Source of the DNA: Anaerolineae bacterium | GTDB lineage: Bacteria > Chloroflexota > Anaerolineae > Aggregatilineales > UBA2796 | Assembly (NCBI GenBank): GCA_019637615.1 | Contig: JAHBVJ010000019.1 | Location: 110,796 to 174,795 of the forward strand | DNA: 64,000 nt | Direction of reading: 5' to 3' | Part shown: positions 16,281-25,340 of the stretch, piece after piece | How positions within the stretch are numbered: position 1 is the stretch's first letter | Layout: every line of letters begins with the position of its first letter | Notes under the pieces: model-generated | What the model saw: only the letters and a program-made list of their open reading frames with translations | Databases searched by the model: none | Told to the model about the DNA's origin: nothing | Program-made: the position numbers and the translations under genes

Positions 16281-17648
16281 CTAAGCGTACATTTCGACGC
16301 GCGATTCCAGCTTCACCTGAATGTGTTCTTGCAGCCGCCGCTTCACCTCTTCAAACGGGATGCGATCCATGATCGGGTCGAAGTAGCCGACGACGATCAA
16401 GCGTTCCGCATCGGCGCGAGTCATCCCGCGCGACATCAGGTAGAAGATCGGTTCGGCTTCCAGCTTGCCGACAGTTGCCGCGTGCGTGCAGCGCACGTCG
16501 TTGGCCTCGATCTCCAGACCGGGGATGCTATCGGCGCGTGCTTGATTGCTCAACACTAGATTGCGGTTGGCTTGGTAGCCATCGGTTTTCTGGGCATTGG
16601 GCAGCACCTTGATCATGCCTTGCCAGACCGTCTTGGCTTGATCCTTGAGGGCACCTTTGAACAGTAAGTCACTGGTGGTGTGTGGCGCATTGTGATTCTG
16701 CTGCGTGTCATGATCAAAAAGCTGCTCATTGTCCGCGAAGTAGAGCGCCGACATCCGTCCCCAACTGAACTCGCCGTCTAGCTCGATCTCAGTGAAGTCT
16801 TTGGTGAGCTTGCTACCCATCGTGCCCATCACCCAATCGAGTTTGCCATGCTCGCCCACGCGTCCGCGCTCGTGGCGGAAGTCATAGACGTTGCGTCCCC
16901 AGTCTTGCAGCGAGACATACTTCAGATCGGCGTAGTTGCCGAGCAAGATTTCCGTTGCACCGACATAGCTGGCATCGGCGGTCACAGTGGGCACGGAGAG
17001 ATACTCGTGCAAATAGATTGCTTCGGCTTCGTCTTCCAACACGACGAGGATGTGTCCGAGCGTCATGCCTGCCGTAGTGTTGTAGAACACGCTGTGCAGC
17101 GGTAATTTCACTTTGACACCCTTCGGCACGTACAGGAATGTCCCTTGTGTCCACAGTGCCGCTTGCAGGGCAGCGAACTTGCCATCCCCCGGCTTGACGG
17201 CCTTAGTCATCAACTGTGGGCGGACAAGCGCCTCGTGCTCACGGATCGCCGTGTCCAGATCGGTGAAGATCACGCCTTGCGCTTTCAGTTCGTCGCTCAA
17301 TTCGCTGTGGACGATGTTGCCATCTACCGCCGCGATCAGGCCGCCCTGCCGATCCCCGATCAGTGGTTCGCGGTGCTGCGTCGGGATGGCGTCGAAACCC
17401 GCCACACTGTCGGATTTGTAGGCGAGTGGGCTGGCTGTTTCCCACTTGATCTTGGTGTAATCGGTACGCCGCCATTCCTCGGCCTTGAGCGAAGGCATCG
17501 GCATGTCGGTGTATAGTTCCCACGCGGCAAGGCGCGACTCGGCTAACCATTTTGGTTCATGGCGGGCAGCGCTCAGGGCTTCGACATCAGCCTGTGTCAG
17601 CGCGGGGGCGGTTAGTTTACTAGTTCCTACACGACGTACTACAGTCAC
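16281..17648 (-). CDS. sufD: Fe-S cluster assembly protein SufD
   Basis: This 455-aa SufBD-family protein has the N-terminal helical segment EPKWLAESRLAAWELYTDMPMP and the beta-helix core. Its C-terminal signature is SIPGLEIEANDVRCTHAATVGK followed by FYLMSRGMTRADAERLIV. The conserved His and Cys of the SufB-SufD interface are in DVRCTHAA. SufD forms the SufBC2D scaffold with SufB and SufC. It is separated from sufB by four genes, including a hicBA module, which is unusual. The missing SufB-specific Cys-rich features and the shorter N-terminus mark it as SufD rather than a second SufB. Confidence 0.93.
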   Translation of the reverse strand: MTVVRRVGTSKLTAPALTQADVEALSAARHEPKWLAESRLAAWELYTDMPMPSLKAEEWRRTDYTKIKWETASPLAYKSDSVAGFDAIPTQHREPLIGDRQGGLIAAVDGNIVHSELSDELKAQGVIFTDLDTAIREHEALVRPQLMTKAVKPGDGKFAALQAALWTQGTFLYVPKGVKVKLPLHSVFYNTTAGMTLGHILVVLEDEAEAIYLHEYLSVPTVTADASYVGATEILLGNYADLKYVSLQDWGRNVYDFRHERGRVGEHGKLDWVMGTMGSKLTKDFTEIELDGEFSWGRMSALYFADNEQLFDHDTQQNHNAPHTTSDLLFKGALKDQAKTVWQGMIKVLPNAQKTDGYQANRNLVLSNQARADSIPGLEIEANDVRCTHAATVGKLEAEPIFYLMSRGMTRADAERLIVVGYFDPIMDRIPFEEVKRRLQEHIQVKLESRVEMYA

Positions 17649-17716
17649 GTTTAGATCATCTCCATGTTGTTGGCATCAGCAGTCAAACAATCAAATTTCA
17701 TCAATTAAAGAACATT

Positions 17717-17944
17717 TTAGATATTTAGCAGTTCGATAAACTCTTCAAGCGTTAATCCTGCTTCCCGGATGATACTACGCAGTGTTCCGGGCTTGATCGG
17801 ATTGTGATTCGGTATCGTCACTCGCGCCTGTGGTTCAAGTCGTTTCATGATGATATGACTACCACTCTGCCGAGCAACGATGAAACCTGCTCGTTGGAGC
17901 GCTCTAACGCATTCCCGTCCTGATACTTGAGGTAGTTTCGTCAC
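17717..17944 (-). CDS. hicA: HicA-family mRNA interferase toxin
   Basis: This 75-aa protein has a dsRBD-like fold: LPQVSGRECVRALQRAGF, then GSHIIMKR with the catalytic His. The C-terminus is HNPIKPGTLRSIIREAGLTLEEFIELL, matching the HicA consensus. It overlaps the end of the upstream antitoxin gene by 4 bases (ATGA-type coupling). Family members degrade mRNA when the antitoxin is lost. The module lies inside the suf cluster, 68 bp before sufD. Confidence 0.9.
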   Translation of the reverse strand: MTKLPQVSGRECVRALQRAGFIVARQSGSHIIMKRLEPQARVTIPNHNPIKPGTLRSIIREAGLTLEEFIELLNI

Positions 17945-18150
17945 ACGGTCATCACTTGAATCGGCAATGGAATATCTTCGGGTACTTCTTCGCCATCCTC
18001 GATCAAACTCTCTATATAAAGGTTGATGGCGTCCTTGATGTTCACAAGCGCATCTTCAAGGGTATCGCCTTCGCTAATGCATCCGGGCAAGCTGGGCACT
18101 TCTACAGTGTAGCCACCTGTCTCATCCGGGATCAAAATTACCTGCCGCAT
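17941..18150 (-). CDS. hicB: HicB-family antitoxin
   Basis: This 69-aa partial RNase H-fold protein has GGYTVEVPSLPGCISEGDTLEDALVNIKDAI, the classic HicB N-domain. It lacks a C-terminal DNA-binding domain, as in the short HicB class. The antitoxin gene precedes the toxin and overlaps it by 4 bases. It probably neutralises the adjacent HicA. Confidence 0.9.
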   Translation of the reverse strand: MRQVILIPDETGGYTVEVPSLPGCISEGDTLEDALVNIKDAINLYIESLIEDGEEVPEDIPLPIQVMTV

Positions 18151-18242
18151 CCGTATTCCCTCAACTACTCATCTTCGATCCCGCTCTCACTGCGAGTTCA
18201 CCGCGATGGTACACCCTTAGTGGAACGTTTCGCAGCACAACA

Positions 18243-18731
18243 TCAATATGTTGAAAACTCGTTATCTATTCCGCGCTCAAACAGTCCTAGATTCGGCGCG
18301 AAGCCCTGTCGCTGATAGAACTCACGGCTGGCCTTGCTGGGCCACACGATCAGTAGTTCAAGCTCGATCTCACCAGCCCATGCAATCACACGGCGCAGCA
18401 GACGCGTCCCAATGCCATTGTTACGATATTCGGGCAGTGTGTAGACATTGGTGATGTAGCCATACTGCTTGCCGAAGCGTCCCGGACGCGGCACCTTATC
18501 AATGCGTTGGACATACATCTGGCTGACCAAGATGCCGTCTTCTTCCGCCACCCAGATCGCCCATTTGCCGCCAGTGAGGATTTGCTCGATGAACGGACGG
18601 AAGGCCACCGTGAAATCTTCGAGGCGCTCGTCCGGCCCCGGTTTATCCTCATAGTAAAAGGCGTGCTCCCAGCGGAGTTTTGCCAGTTGATCCGCATCCG
18701 CGACATGTGCTTGCCGAATATTGATTGTCAT
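18243..18731 (-). CDS. GNAT-family N-acetyltransferase
   Basis: This 162-aa protein starts MTINIRQAHVADADQLAKLR, the usual GNAT opening. It has the acetyl-CoA pyrophosphate loop in EYRNNGIGTRLLRRVI (RxxGxG/A) and a C-terminal FYQRQGFAPN segment. ATG 18731 is preferred over the upstream start at 18773 because the fold begins there. The substrate is unknown. It lies within the suf cluster between the SpoIIAA-like gene and hicBA. Confidence 0.85.
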   Translation of the reverse strand: MTINIRQAHVADADQLAKLRWEHAFYYEDKPGPDERLEDFTVAFRPFIEQILTGGKWAIWVAEEDGILVSQMYVQRIDKVPRPGRFGKQYGYITNVYTLPEYRNNGIGTRLLRRVIAWAGEIELELLIVWPSKASREFYQRQGFAPNLGLFERGIDNEFSTY

Positions 18732-18950
18732 CTTCGCTTCAGCTATCCAATCCTCAGCCAACACGCTATCCACTGTTATGTACAGGGGCTTGACTCGTGT
18801 CGCTTGCTCCTATGTGATCGCGTTCAGCCCGATTTTGAGGCGCTTAATGATGTCGCCTGTTGCCGACGCCCGTTTGGATTACTCACTATCAGCGGCGGAT
18901 TCAGACAGATAATTCCTAGGCTCAGTGTTGGCATCCTCATCCGAATTCCG

Positions 18951-19409
18951 TTACTTATCCTTTTTCTTGTCGGTCACACCCATACCCGAATTTTTCTCGT
19001 ACATCTCCATCAACCACGCCAGTGCATCCTGCTTGGTGAAAAAGATGCGCGAGATCGTCCCTTCCCGCGTGATCGCGCGCAGAAAAGTCTGCGCCAGTTG
19101 GATCACGAATGTTTTGGGCAACACGAGCGACACATAAGCGTGCTTGCCAGCGGGTATGACCTTCATCAGTTCTTGCATCTTCGCTTTGCCATACGGCGTA
19201 TTGAAGGCGGCGAAACTCTGCGACTGATCGACTAGCATATAGTCAAAGGGCAAGTGCGCATGAGTGCGCATATGCTCGGTCGCAAAGGCCACGAAACCAT
19301 CTACGAGCACACGAGAACTATCTTTGATGGTGACGATCAATATATCGCCGTCCAGTAACTCCTCTACTGTCAGACCGGGCATCACTTCGCGTGGTTCTGA
19401 ATTTGACAT
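18951..19409 (-). CDS. SpoIIAA/STAS-like domain protein
   Basis: This 152-aa protein has LDGDILIVTIKDSSRVLVDGF near the start, FDYMLVDQSQSFAAFN, and the end FFTKQDALAWLMEMYEK. This is the alpha/beta pattern of SpoIIAA-like (STAS-related) domains in which an EEALAWL-type helix closes the fold. The true start is ATG 19409; the longer frame runs back into sufB. A short Lys-rich tail follows. It follows sufB by 85 bp and is probably cotranscribed. Function unknown; no anti-sigma partner is near. Confidence 0.6.
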   Translation of the reverse strand: MSNSEPREVMPGLTVEELLDGDILIVTIKDSSRVLVDGFVAFATEHMRTHAHLPFDYMLVDQSQSFAAFNTPYGKAKMQELMKVIPAGKHAYVSLVLPKTFVIQLAQTFLRAITREGTISRIFFTKQDALAWLMEMYEKNSGMGVTDKKKDK

Positions 19410-19494
19410 GATGTTCGCCTCTATGCTTCGTTCAAGATAAGGGCGATCATCGTAACGAGATCGCCCATACGATACTATAGCATAGAGTTTACAA

Positions 19495-20925
19495 TTACCC
19501 GACGGAACCTTCCATCTGTAACTGCACCAAACGGTACAATTCGATGCTGTATTCGGCGGGCAGTTCCTTGGCGATTGGCTCGATAAAACCGCTGACCACC
19601 ATCGCGTTGGCCTGATCTTCGCTGATGCCACGCGACATCAGATAGAAGAGCTGATCCTCGCCTACTTTGCTGACCGAGGCTTCGTGTCCGATGGTCACAT
19701 CGTTCTCATCGATCTCGATGCTTGGATACGTGTCGGTGCGGCTGATCTCGTCCATCAACAGTGCATCGCAGACCACATTCGACTTGGAGCCGTGGGAGCC
19801 TTCGTAGACCTTCAGCAGACCGCGATAGGTGGCGCGACCACCATGCATTGAAATCGACTTGCTGATGACTTGACTGGTGGTATAGGGCGCACCGTGTACC
19901 ATCTTGGCACCGGCGTCTTGGTGCTGACCTTTGCCCGCGAAGGCGATAGACAGCACTTCGCCGTGCGCCTTTGGCCCCATCAGATAGACGGCTGGATACT
20001 TCATGGTCAGTTGAGAGCCAATGTTGCAGTCCACCCATTCCATCGTCGCGTCTTCGTAGGCAACCGCCCGCTTGGTGACGAGGTTGTAGACGTTATTGCT
20101 CCAGTTCTGGATGGTGGTGTAACGGCAGCGTCCGCCCTTCTTGACGATGATTTCGACTACCGCACTATGCAAGCTATCGGTAGAGTAGGTGGGCGCGGTG
20201 CAGCCTTCCACGTAATGGACGCTGGCACCCTCATCCACGATGATCAAGGTACGCTCGAACTGACCCATGTTCTGTGTATTGATGCGGAAGTAGGCTTGCA
20301 GCGGCAGTTCGACGTTGACGCCCTTCGGCACATAGATGAACGAACCACCCGACCATACGGCGCTGTTCAAAGCCGCGAGTTTGTTATCCGTCGGCGGAAT
20401 GACCGTGCCAAAATATTCCTTGAATAGTTCAGGATATTCCTTCAGCGCCGAGTCGGTGTCGGTGAAGATGACGCCCATCTCTTCCAAGTCCTTGCGGATC
20501 GAGTGGTAGATCACTTCAGACTCGAACTGCGCGCCCGTCCCCGCGAGGAACTTCTGCTCCGATTCGGGGATGCCCAGCCGATCAAAGGTGTACTTGATCT
20601 CCTGTGGCACATCGTCCCATGAACGCCCTTGACGGTCGCTGGCACGGACGAAGTAGTAGATATCGTTGAAGTTGATCCCACTCATATCGCCGCCCCACTT
20701 GGGCATCGGCTTCTTATCCCAGATTTCGTATGACTTCAGCCGGAAGTCGCGCATCCACTGCGGCTCGTCCTTCATTGCAGAGATTTCCGCCACGATTTCG
20801 GCGTCCAGCCCTTTACGACTCTTGAACGTGTAGTTATTTTCGGGCACGTTGAACCCGTATTTTTCTTCGTAGTTATCCTTGATCTGGGCTAACTGCCGTT
20901 CCTGATCAAGTGTGTTATCCGTCAT
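19495..20925 (-). CDS. sufB: Fe-S cluster assembly protein SufB
   Basis: This 476-aa protein has all SufB landmarks: KSRKGLDAEIVAEISAMKDEPQWM near the N-terminus, VEGCTAPTYSTDSLHSAVVE and GGRCRYTTIQNWSNNVYNLVTKRA in the core, and IEIDENDVTIGHEASVSK with FYLMSRGISEDQA at the C-terminus. SufB is the site where the cluster is built in SufBC2D. It starts 40 bp after sufC and is cotranscribed with it from the divergent sufC/sufR promoter region. Confidence 0.96.
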   Translation of the reverse strand: MTDNTLDQERQLAQIKDNYEEKYGFNVPENNYTFKSRKGLDAEIVAEISAMKDEPQWMRDFRLKSYEIWDKKPMPKWGGDMSGINFNDIYYFVRASDRQGRSWDDVPQEIKYTFDRLGIPESEQKFLAGTGAQFESEVIYHSIRKDLEEMGVIFTDTDSALKEYPELFKEYFGTVIPPTDNKLAALNSAVWSGGSFIYVPKGVNVELPLQAYFRINTQNMGQFERTLIIVDEGASVHYVEGCTAPTYSTDSLHSAVVEIIVKKGGRCRYTTIQNWSNNVYNLVTKRAVAYEDATMEWVDCNIGSQLTMKYPAVYLMGPKAHGEVLSIAFAGKGQHQDAGAKMVHGAPYTTSQVISKSISMHGGRATYRGLLKVYEGSHGSKSNVVCDALLMDEISRTDTYPSIEIDENDVTIGHEASVSKVGEDQLFYLMSRGISEDQANAMVVSGFIEPIAKELPAEYSIELYRLVQLQMEGSVG

Positions 20926-20965
20926 AGTGGCATCCTATCTCTTATTTCGTTGACGATGGAAGAGG

Positions 20966-21739
20966 CTACGCGGTGACGGCGTGCTTCTGCGCGATCCAGT
21001 CATAGCCATTCTTCTGGATTTTCTCGGCTAACTCGTACCCGCCCTCTTCCACGATGCGACCATCAAACATGACATGCACAATATCGGGTCGCATAAAGTT
21101 CAGGAATTGGTCGTAGTGCGTAATGACCACGACACCGAGGTTGGGTCCGATCAGCGACTTGATGCCATCGCCTACCACGCGCAGCGCGTCCACGTCGAGG
21201 CCGGAGTCGGTCTCATCGAGGATCGCCATCTTGGGTTCGAGCGTTGCCATCTGCAATATCTCGGTACGCTTGATCTCGCCACCAGAGAAGCCATCATTCA
21301 GGTAGCGTCCAGCAAAACTGGGATCCATCTTCAACTGCTGCATCTTGGTGGTCAGCAGTTTGCGGAATTCCGGAATGCTGATGCCCTTATCTTCGGGATT
21401 GGCTTCCTTACGGCGGGCGTTGATGGCAGTGCGCAAGAAATTGGCGACCGTCACTCCGGGCACGGCGATTGGCTTCTGAAAGGCGAGGAATAGACCCGCG
21501 CGGCTGCGCTGATCAGGTTCCATTTCCAAGACGTTTTGGCCTTCAAACCAGATTTCACCATCATCGACGGTATAGGCAGGATGACCGAGCAGCGCATAGG
21601 CTAAGGTGCTTTTGCCGGAGCCATTGCGCCCCATCAACGCGTGTACCTCACCCTGCTTGACGGTGAGGTTGACACCTTTCAGGATAGGTTTACCTTCGAT
21701 GCTGACATGTAGATTCTTAATTTCCAGTACGGCAGACAT
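20966..21739 (-). CDS. sufC: Fe-S assembly ATPase SufC
   Basis: This 257-aa ABC-type ATPase has Walker A GRNGSGKST, the SufC-specific signature region FSGGEIKRTEILQMA, Walker B MAILDETDSGLDVDAL and switch His VVITHYDQFL. Start ATG 21739 has the Shine-Dalgarno GAGGAGG 10 bases upstream; the longer frame to 21781 adds non-conserved residues. It is first in the suf operon, behind a TTGACG-N17-TACAAT promoter. Confidence 0.96.
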   Translation of the reverse strand: MSAVLEIKNLHVSIEGKPILKGVNLTVKQGEVHALMGRNGSGKSTLAYALLGHPAYTVDDGEIWFEGQNVLEMEPDQRSRAGLFLAFQKPIAVPGVTVANFLRTAINARRKEANPEDKGISIPEFRKLLTTKMQQLKMDPSFAGRYLNDGFSGGEIKRTEILQMATLEPKMAILDETDSGLDVDALRVVGDGIKSLIGPNLGVVVITHYDQFLNFMRPDIVHVMFDGRIVEEGGYELAEKIQKNGYDWIAQKHAVTA

Positions 21740-21801
21740 TAACCGAGTTTCCTCCTCAGTAGATTGGACTAGTAAATGCATCTTTCTTTAACGCTGCTTA
21801 A

Positions 21802-21883
21802 ATTGTACCAACAGCCAAGTGAAGCGTCAATAAATAAGATAATAATCATAAATATTGACATTTGATCGCACGGTTGATACGAT
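21802..21883. promoter_or_regulatory. Divergent suf/sufR promoter pair with symmetric -35 boxes
   Basis: Minus strand (sufC): TTGACG (21830-21825), 17-bp spacer, TACAAT (21807-21802). Plus strand (sufR): TTGACA (21855-21860), 17-bp spacer, TACGAT (21878-21883). The two -35 boxes are part of one inverted repeat, gtcaata (21826-21832) and tattgac (21853-21859), around a 20-bp AT-rich centre. A SufR dimer binding here could control both promoters together. Confidence 0.7.
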
Positions 21884-21923
21884 CTTCCTCAAGGTCAACC
21901 GTAGATGTACTGGTAACAACTGT

Positions 21924-22532
21924 ATGGTAGATACGCGACATGCCGTGCTAGATCATATCCGCGTGAACGGTCAAAGCACGGTGCAATCACTGGCTGAGGC
22001 GCTCGGTATTTCCCCGATTTCGGTGCGGCATCATTTGACCAGTTTGCAGGCAGAAGGGTTAATCCGTGTCGAGTTAGATCGGCAGCGGGTTGGGCGTCCT
22101 AAGCATATATACTCTTTGACAGAGCGAGTCGAACCCACCTTACCTAATCAGTATCATACCTTAGCGCTGCGTCTGCTGGATGAACTCAAAGCGTCGCTTT
22201 CGCCAACGCAAGTCACAGCGATCATTGATCGAATCGCAGCAACTGTCGCCGCGCGTTATGGCGATCCTCAAGTTGGTGGCACGCTGGAGCAGCGGCTCAC
22301 GCATCTGGTGGATGTCCTCGGCGCGGAAGGCTTCATGGCGGAAGTGAGCCACGTTGACGATCAACTGGTGCTCATGTCTTCCAACTGCCCATACACCTCA
22401 ATTGGTCAGCATCATCCCGAAGTATGCCAGATCGACACAGCGCTGATCCGCACCATGTTGGGCGTCAGCGTCGAGCAAACTTCGTGTGTCTTGCATGGCG
22501 ACCGCAATTGTGCCTTTGTCGTGCAAGAGTAA
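21924..22532 (+). CDS. sufR: SufR-like Fe-S-sensing transcriptional repressor
   Basis: This 202-aa regulator has an N-terminal winged helix (AVLDHIRVNGQSTVQSLAEA, ISVRHHLTSLQAEGLI) of the ArsR/DeoR type. Its C-terminal half has Cys in the order C-X12-C-X19-C-X7-C (NCPY...EVCQ...TSCVLHGDRNC). Cyanobacterial and mycobacterial SufR use such Cys to hold a [4Fe-4S] cluster and repress suf genes when Fe-S supply is sufficient. It is divergent from sufC with a shared promoter region. ATG 21924 is chosen because the 21855 start would lie inside the -35 box. Confidence 0.9.
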   Translation: MVDTRHAVLDHIRVNGQSTVQSLAEALGISPISVRHHLTSLQAEGLIRVELDRQRVGRPKHIYSLTERVEPTLPNQYHTLALRLLDELKASLSPTQVTAIIDRIAATVAARYGDPQVGGTLEQRLTHLVDVLGAEGFMAEVSHVDDQLVLMSSNCPYTSIGQHHPEVCQIDTALIRTMLGVSVEQTSCVLHGDRNCAFVVQE

Positions 22533-22589
22533 GGCAGATCACAGATCGCTCGTCTATAATAATCGTCAAACCTTTAGGAGTAAACGGGA

Positions 22590-22922
22590 ATGTCAGATAA
22601 CACCACGACAAACAGCGTCTCCGGCGTTAAGTCCGAGGCGGAAGTACGCGAAGCCCTGCGACAGGTGGTCGATCCTGAGATCGGCTTGGACGTGATCGCG
22701 CTCGGCTTGATCAAAGAATTGGACTTACAGCCGGATAAATCGCACGTTCGCATGATGCTGACTACACCGTTTTGTCCGTATGGCCCGCAGATGCTTGAGC
22801 AAACGCGTCGGAACGTCCAAGAGACTACGGGCGTCCCCACCACCATCGAGTTCGTCAATGAAATCTGGGATCCCTCGATGATGGAAGAAGGCGCGGGTCA
22901 GGACTGGGGTCTGTTTTACTAA
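22590..22922 (+). CDS. MIP18/DUF59-family Fe-S assembly factor (SufT-like)
   Basis: This 110-aa protein has EAEVREALRQVVDPEIGLDV and TTPFCPYGPQM, the DUF59 core with the conserved DPE and the reactive Cys. Such proteins (SufT, PaaD, MIP18) help mature Fe-S proteins. It lies 57 bp after sufR on the same strand, with the Shine-Dalgarno TTTAGGAG just upstream, so it belongs to the suf locus. A clear intrinsic terminator follows. SufT is more likely than PaaD because no phenylacetate genes are near. Confidence 0.88.
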   Translation: MSDNTTTNSVSGVKSEAEVREALRQVVDPEIGLDVIALGLIKELDLQPDKSHVRMMLTTPFCPYGPQMLEQTRRNVQETTGVPTTIEFVNEIWDPSMMEEGAGQDWGLFY

Positions 22923-22953
22923 GCGACTCCCTCCATTTTCTTTTTGAAGCAGG

Positions 22954-22978
22954 AAACTCGGCACACCACCGAGTTTTT
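22954..22978 (+). terminator. Intrinsic terminator of the sufR/sufT transcript
   Basis: Stem aaactcgg/ccgagttt (8 bp, 7-nt loop) runs into TTTTT. It also lies just after the end of the converging oxidoreductase gene. Confidence 0.8.
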
Positions 22979-22982
22979 CGCG

Positions 22983-24518
22983 TTAAGGGGCGAACTCTGC
23001 TTTGCGTGCTGACGCTGATCGTCGTGCCACATGGGCTGTCTGACCAGCGGATCGCTGCACCTCGGCGGCAACTCGCAATGCGCCCGCCGTCACGCCTGCG
23101 GTACTTTGACCGGGGAAGATGCTGTCGCCCACCATCCACAAGTTCGGAATGCCTGTATGTGGGCTACGCGCCGTCAATAGGCTCGTCATCGCGAAACCGC
23201 CAACCATTCCGCCCGGTCGCCGCGTGAAGCGCTGGAAGGCCGGTGGAGTACCCGGCACGATCAAGGCCGCGCGCTGGCGTAAATTCGGCGCGATCCGTTC
23301 TGCCGCGTCCAAAAGCCGATCACGGTACTGCTCGATGCGCGCTTGATAGCCGTCGGGATCGTGCTGGCGCAGTTCCCACCAAGTCTCGATGCGCGTGTGG
23401 GTGGAGAGCGTCACGGTACGGAAGCCTTCTGGCGCACGCAGCCGATCATCCGGCTCCGAGATCGACATAAAGACCGAATTGCCTTCGCCAAGCGGTTGAT
23501 CGTAGCGCTGCACAATCTGAAAGTGATCCGCATGTGTGGGGAGGGCATCATTTGGCACGCCTAGATACAGCGTGAAGGCTCCCCATGTGCTCCCGCGCTG
23601 CCTCAGTTCGCGCTGTAGTCCTGATGGTGTCTGCTCACCGAGGATGTTCGCCAAGCCCCACGGCGTCAGGTTTGCCAGCACAATATCGGCGTGGAAGGTC
23701 TGTCCCTTATTCGTATCAACATTGAATGTGCCATCATCCAATCGCCGCAACCTCGTCACAGTGTGGCGATAGATTATGCGTCCGCCGTGTGCCGTGAGCG
23801 AGTCAGCCAGCGTCCGCGCGAGATTCCCGATCCCGCCGCGCACGTGATAGGTTCCAGCGCGCGGCAGATCGATGGCGATGGAACCGTAGAGCGCGTTGGC
23901 ATGTTCCGCCGTCGTCTGGGCACTAATCAGCAGTTGAGCATCAATGAAGGTGCGGGCGGTTGGGTGATTCGTGCGGCGAACGCCGATGCCGTCTAACACT
24001 TGCCCTATGCTCATCAAGGCTAACGGCGCGAATGGCAGCATGTTCGGGCGGAGTTTGGGGATCAGCCGTGCCACATCTCCGAGTGAGCGCGGCGGCCATT
24101 CGGGCAGGCGTGCGGCGAACTCCCACGCGACGTTGGCGGCGTTCGTCTGGATAGGCCAGAAACGGCGAAGTTCGGGCAGATGGCGGGCGTGTTCTTCCTG
24201 ACGGCGCGGTTCATTTCCCCAAGCAGTGATCGTGCGGTCGGGCAAGTGGACAACCCACGACGGATCGGCTTTGCGGATAGGCCATGTCAGATTGAGCAGT
24301 TCGCCCACGATATGATGTGGCCCGCCTGCCTGAAAGCCGCCCGCACAGGTCGCGCCCGCATCGAAGCGGTAGCCTTTGTGGAAGAAGGTGCCCGCGCAAC
24401 CGCCCGGATACACATGGGCTTCAAGCACGGTCACATCAAAACCTGATTTTGCTAGCAGTGCCGCCGCCGTCAAGCCACCTACGCCCGCCCCGATCACGAC
24501 TACACGTTGTCCTGTCAT
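22983..24518 (-). CDS. FAD-dependent oxidoreductase, carotenoid desaturase/isomerase (CrtI/CrtO) type
   Basis: This 511-aa flavoprotein has the dinucleotide-binding start VVVIGAGVGGLTAAALLAKSG and the following LEAHVYPGGCAGTF. The C-terminal FAD motif is NLWMVGDSIFPGQSTAGVTAGALR. The layout is that of phytoene desaturase, CrtO and carotene cis-trans isomerase. No other carotenoid genes are near, so the substrate is uncertain and an NAD(P)/FAD amine-oxidase-like function cannot be excluded. The sequence after the C-terminal motif is a short Ala-rich tail. The gene is monocistronic. Confidence 0.83.
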   Translation of the reverse strand: MTGQRVVVIGAGVGGLTAAALLAKSGFDVTVLEAHVYPGGCAGTFFHKGYRFDAGATCAGGFQAGGPHHIVGELLNLTWPIRKADPSWVVHLPDRTITAWGNEPRRQEEHARHLPELRRFWPIQTNAANVAWEFAARLPEWPPRSLGDVARLIPKLRPNMLPFAPLALMSIGQVLDGIGVRRTNHPTARTFIDAQLLISAQTTAEHANALYGSIAIDLPRAGTYHVRGGIGNLARTLADSLTAHGGRIIYRHTVTRLRRLDDGTFNVDTNKGQTFHADIVLANLTPWGLANILGEQTPSGLQRELRQRGSTWGAFTLYLGVPNDALPTHADHFQIVQRYDQPLGEGNSVFMSISEPDDRLRAPEGFRTVTLSTHTRIETWWELRQHDPDGYQARIEQYRDRLLDAAERIAPNLRQRAALIVPGTPPAFQRFTRRPGGMVGGFAMTSLLTARSPHTGIPNLWMVGDSIFPGQSTAGVTAGALRVAAEVQRSAGQTAHVARRSASARKAEFAP

Positions 24519-24707
24519 TTATATCTTTTACCTTCCGTCCGTCGATTGTGAGAATCTTAACAAAACCTCCTCACGGCGCGTAATCGAGTCCAATATCGGC
24601 AAGCTGCCTAAAGCCGAAGTGCCTAATTTTCGATAGAATTCACCCTAGTCGGCGGTCGGTTAGCCGCGTATGATGAGCATAGAACGGCTTCAGGAGACGG
24701 GTGAGTG

Positions 24708-25340
24708 ATGGGCACATTGTTTGTGTCAGCCTTTGTGATGGGACTGATTTTCGTGGCGACGCCGGGAATCATCGCGGTAGAGGCGGTGCGGCGCGGCCTC
24801 GCACAGGGACACACAGCAGCGCTCAAGCTCCAGTTCGGATCGCTGATCGGAGACGCGACATGGGCGCTCATCGCGCTGCTCGGCGTCTCCGTGTTGTTCC
24901 AGAACCGCCTAACCGCCATCGGACTGAGTCTGTTCGGCTGCTTCCTGATCTTCCGGTTCGCATGGGAAGCCTACCACGCCAGCCGCAAAGAATTGGCGCT
25001 GGACGGTCAGCACAGCACCCGACAAGGCCATTTCGTCGCGGGGGCGGCGCTATCGCTTTCCAACCCACAAAACCTGACCTTCTGGCTCGGCATGAGCGGC
25101 ACCATCATCGGCATGGGTTTCTTGAATCCGCAGCCCGCGCATATCGCCGTGTTTATGAGCGGTTATATGCTGGCGGCGTTCCTGTGGTGCTTCGTGTTCG
25201 CCGCCCTCGTTGGCGTTGGTCGGCGGCTAGTCAATCAGCGATTGTTCTACTGGCTGAACTTGATCTGCGCGGCGGCGCTGGCTTATTTTGGCTTCGCGCT
25301 GCTGATCGGCACGGTTCAGTTGATTTTCAGCGCGCCGTAA
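24708..25340 (+). CDS. LysE-family amino-acid exporter
   Basis: This 210-aa protein has six predicted membrane helices, starting LFVSAFVMGLIFVATPGIIAVEAVRRGLAQG, the family N-terminal signature with the conserved P-G. NPQNLTFWLGM falls in the fourth segment. LysE/RhtB members export lysine, homoserine, threonine or leucine. GTG 24705 directly precedes ATG 24708, and AGGAG lies at 24692-24696, so either may be used. It is monocistronic, with a tRNA-Leu gene downstream. Confidence 0.88.
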   Translation: MGTLFVSAFVMGLIFVATPGIIAVEAVRRGLAQGHTAALKLQFGSLIGDATWALIALLGVSVLFQNRLTAIGLSLFGCFLIFRFAWEAYHASRKELALDGQHSTRQGHFVAGAALSLSNPQNLTFWLGMSGTIIGMGFLNPQPAHIAVFMSGYMLAAFLWCFVFAALVGVGRRLVNQRLFYWLNLICAAALAYFGFALLIGTVQLIFSAP

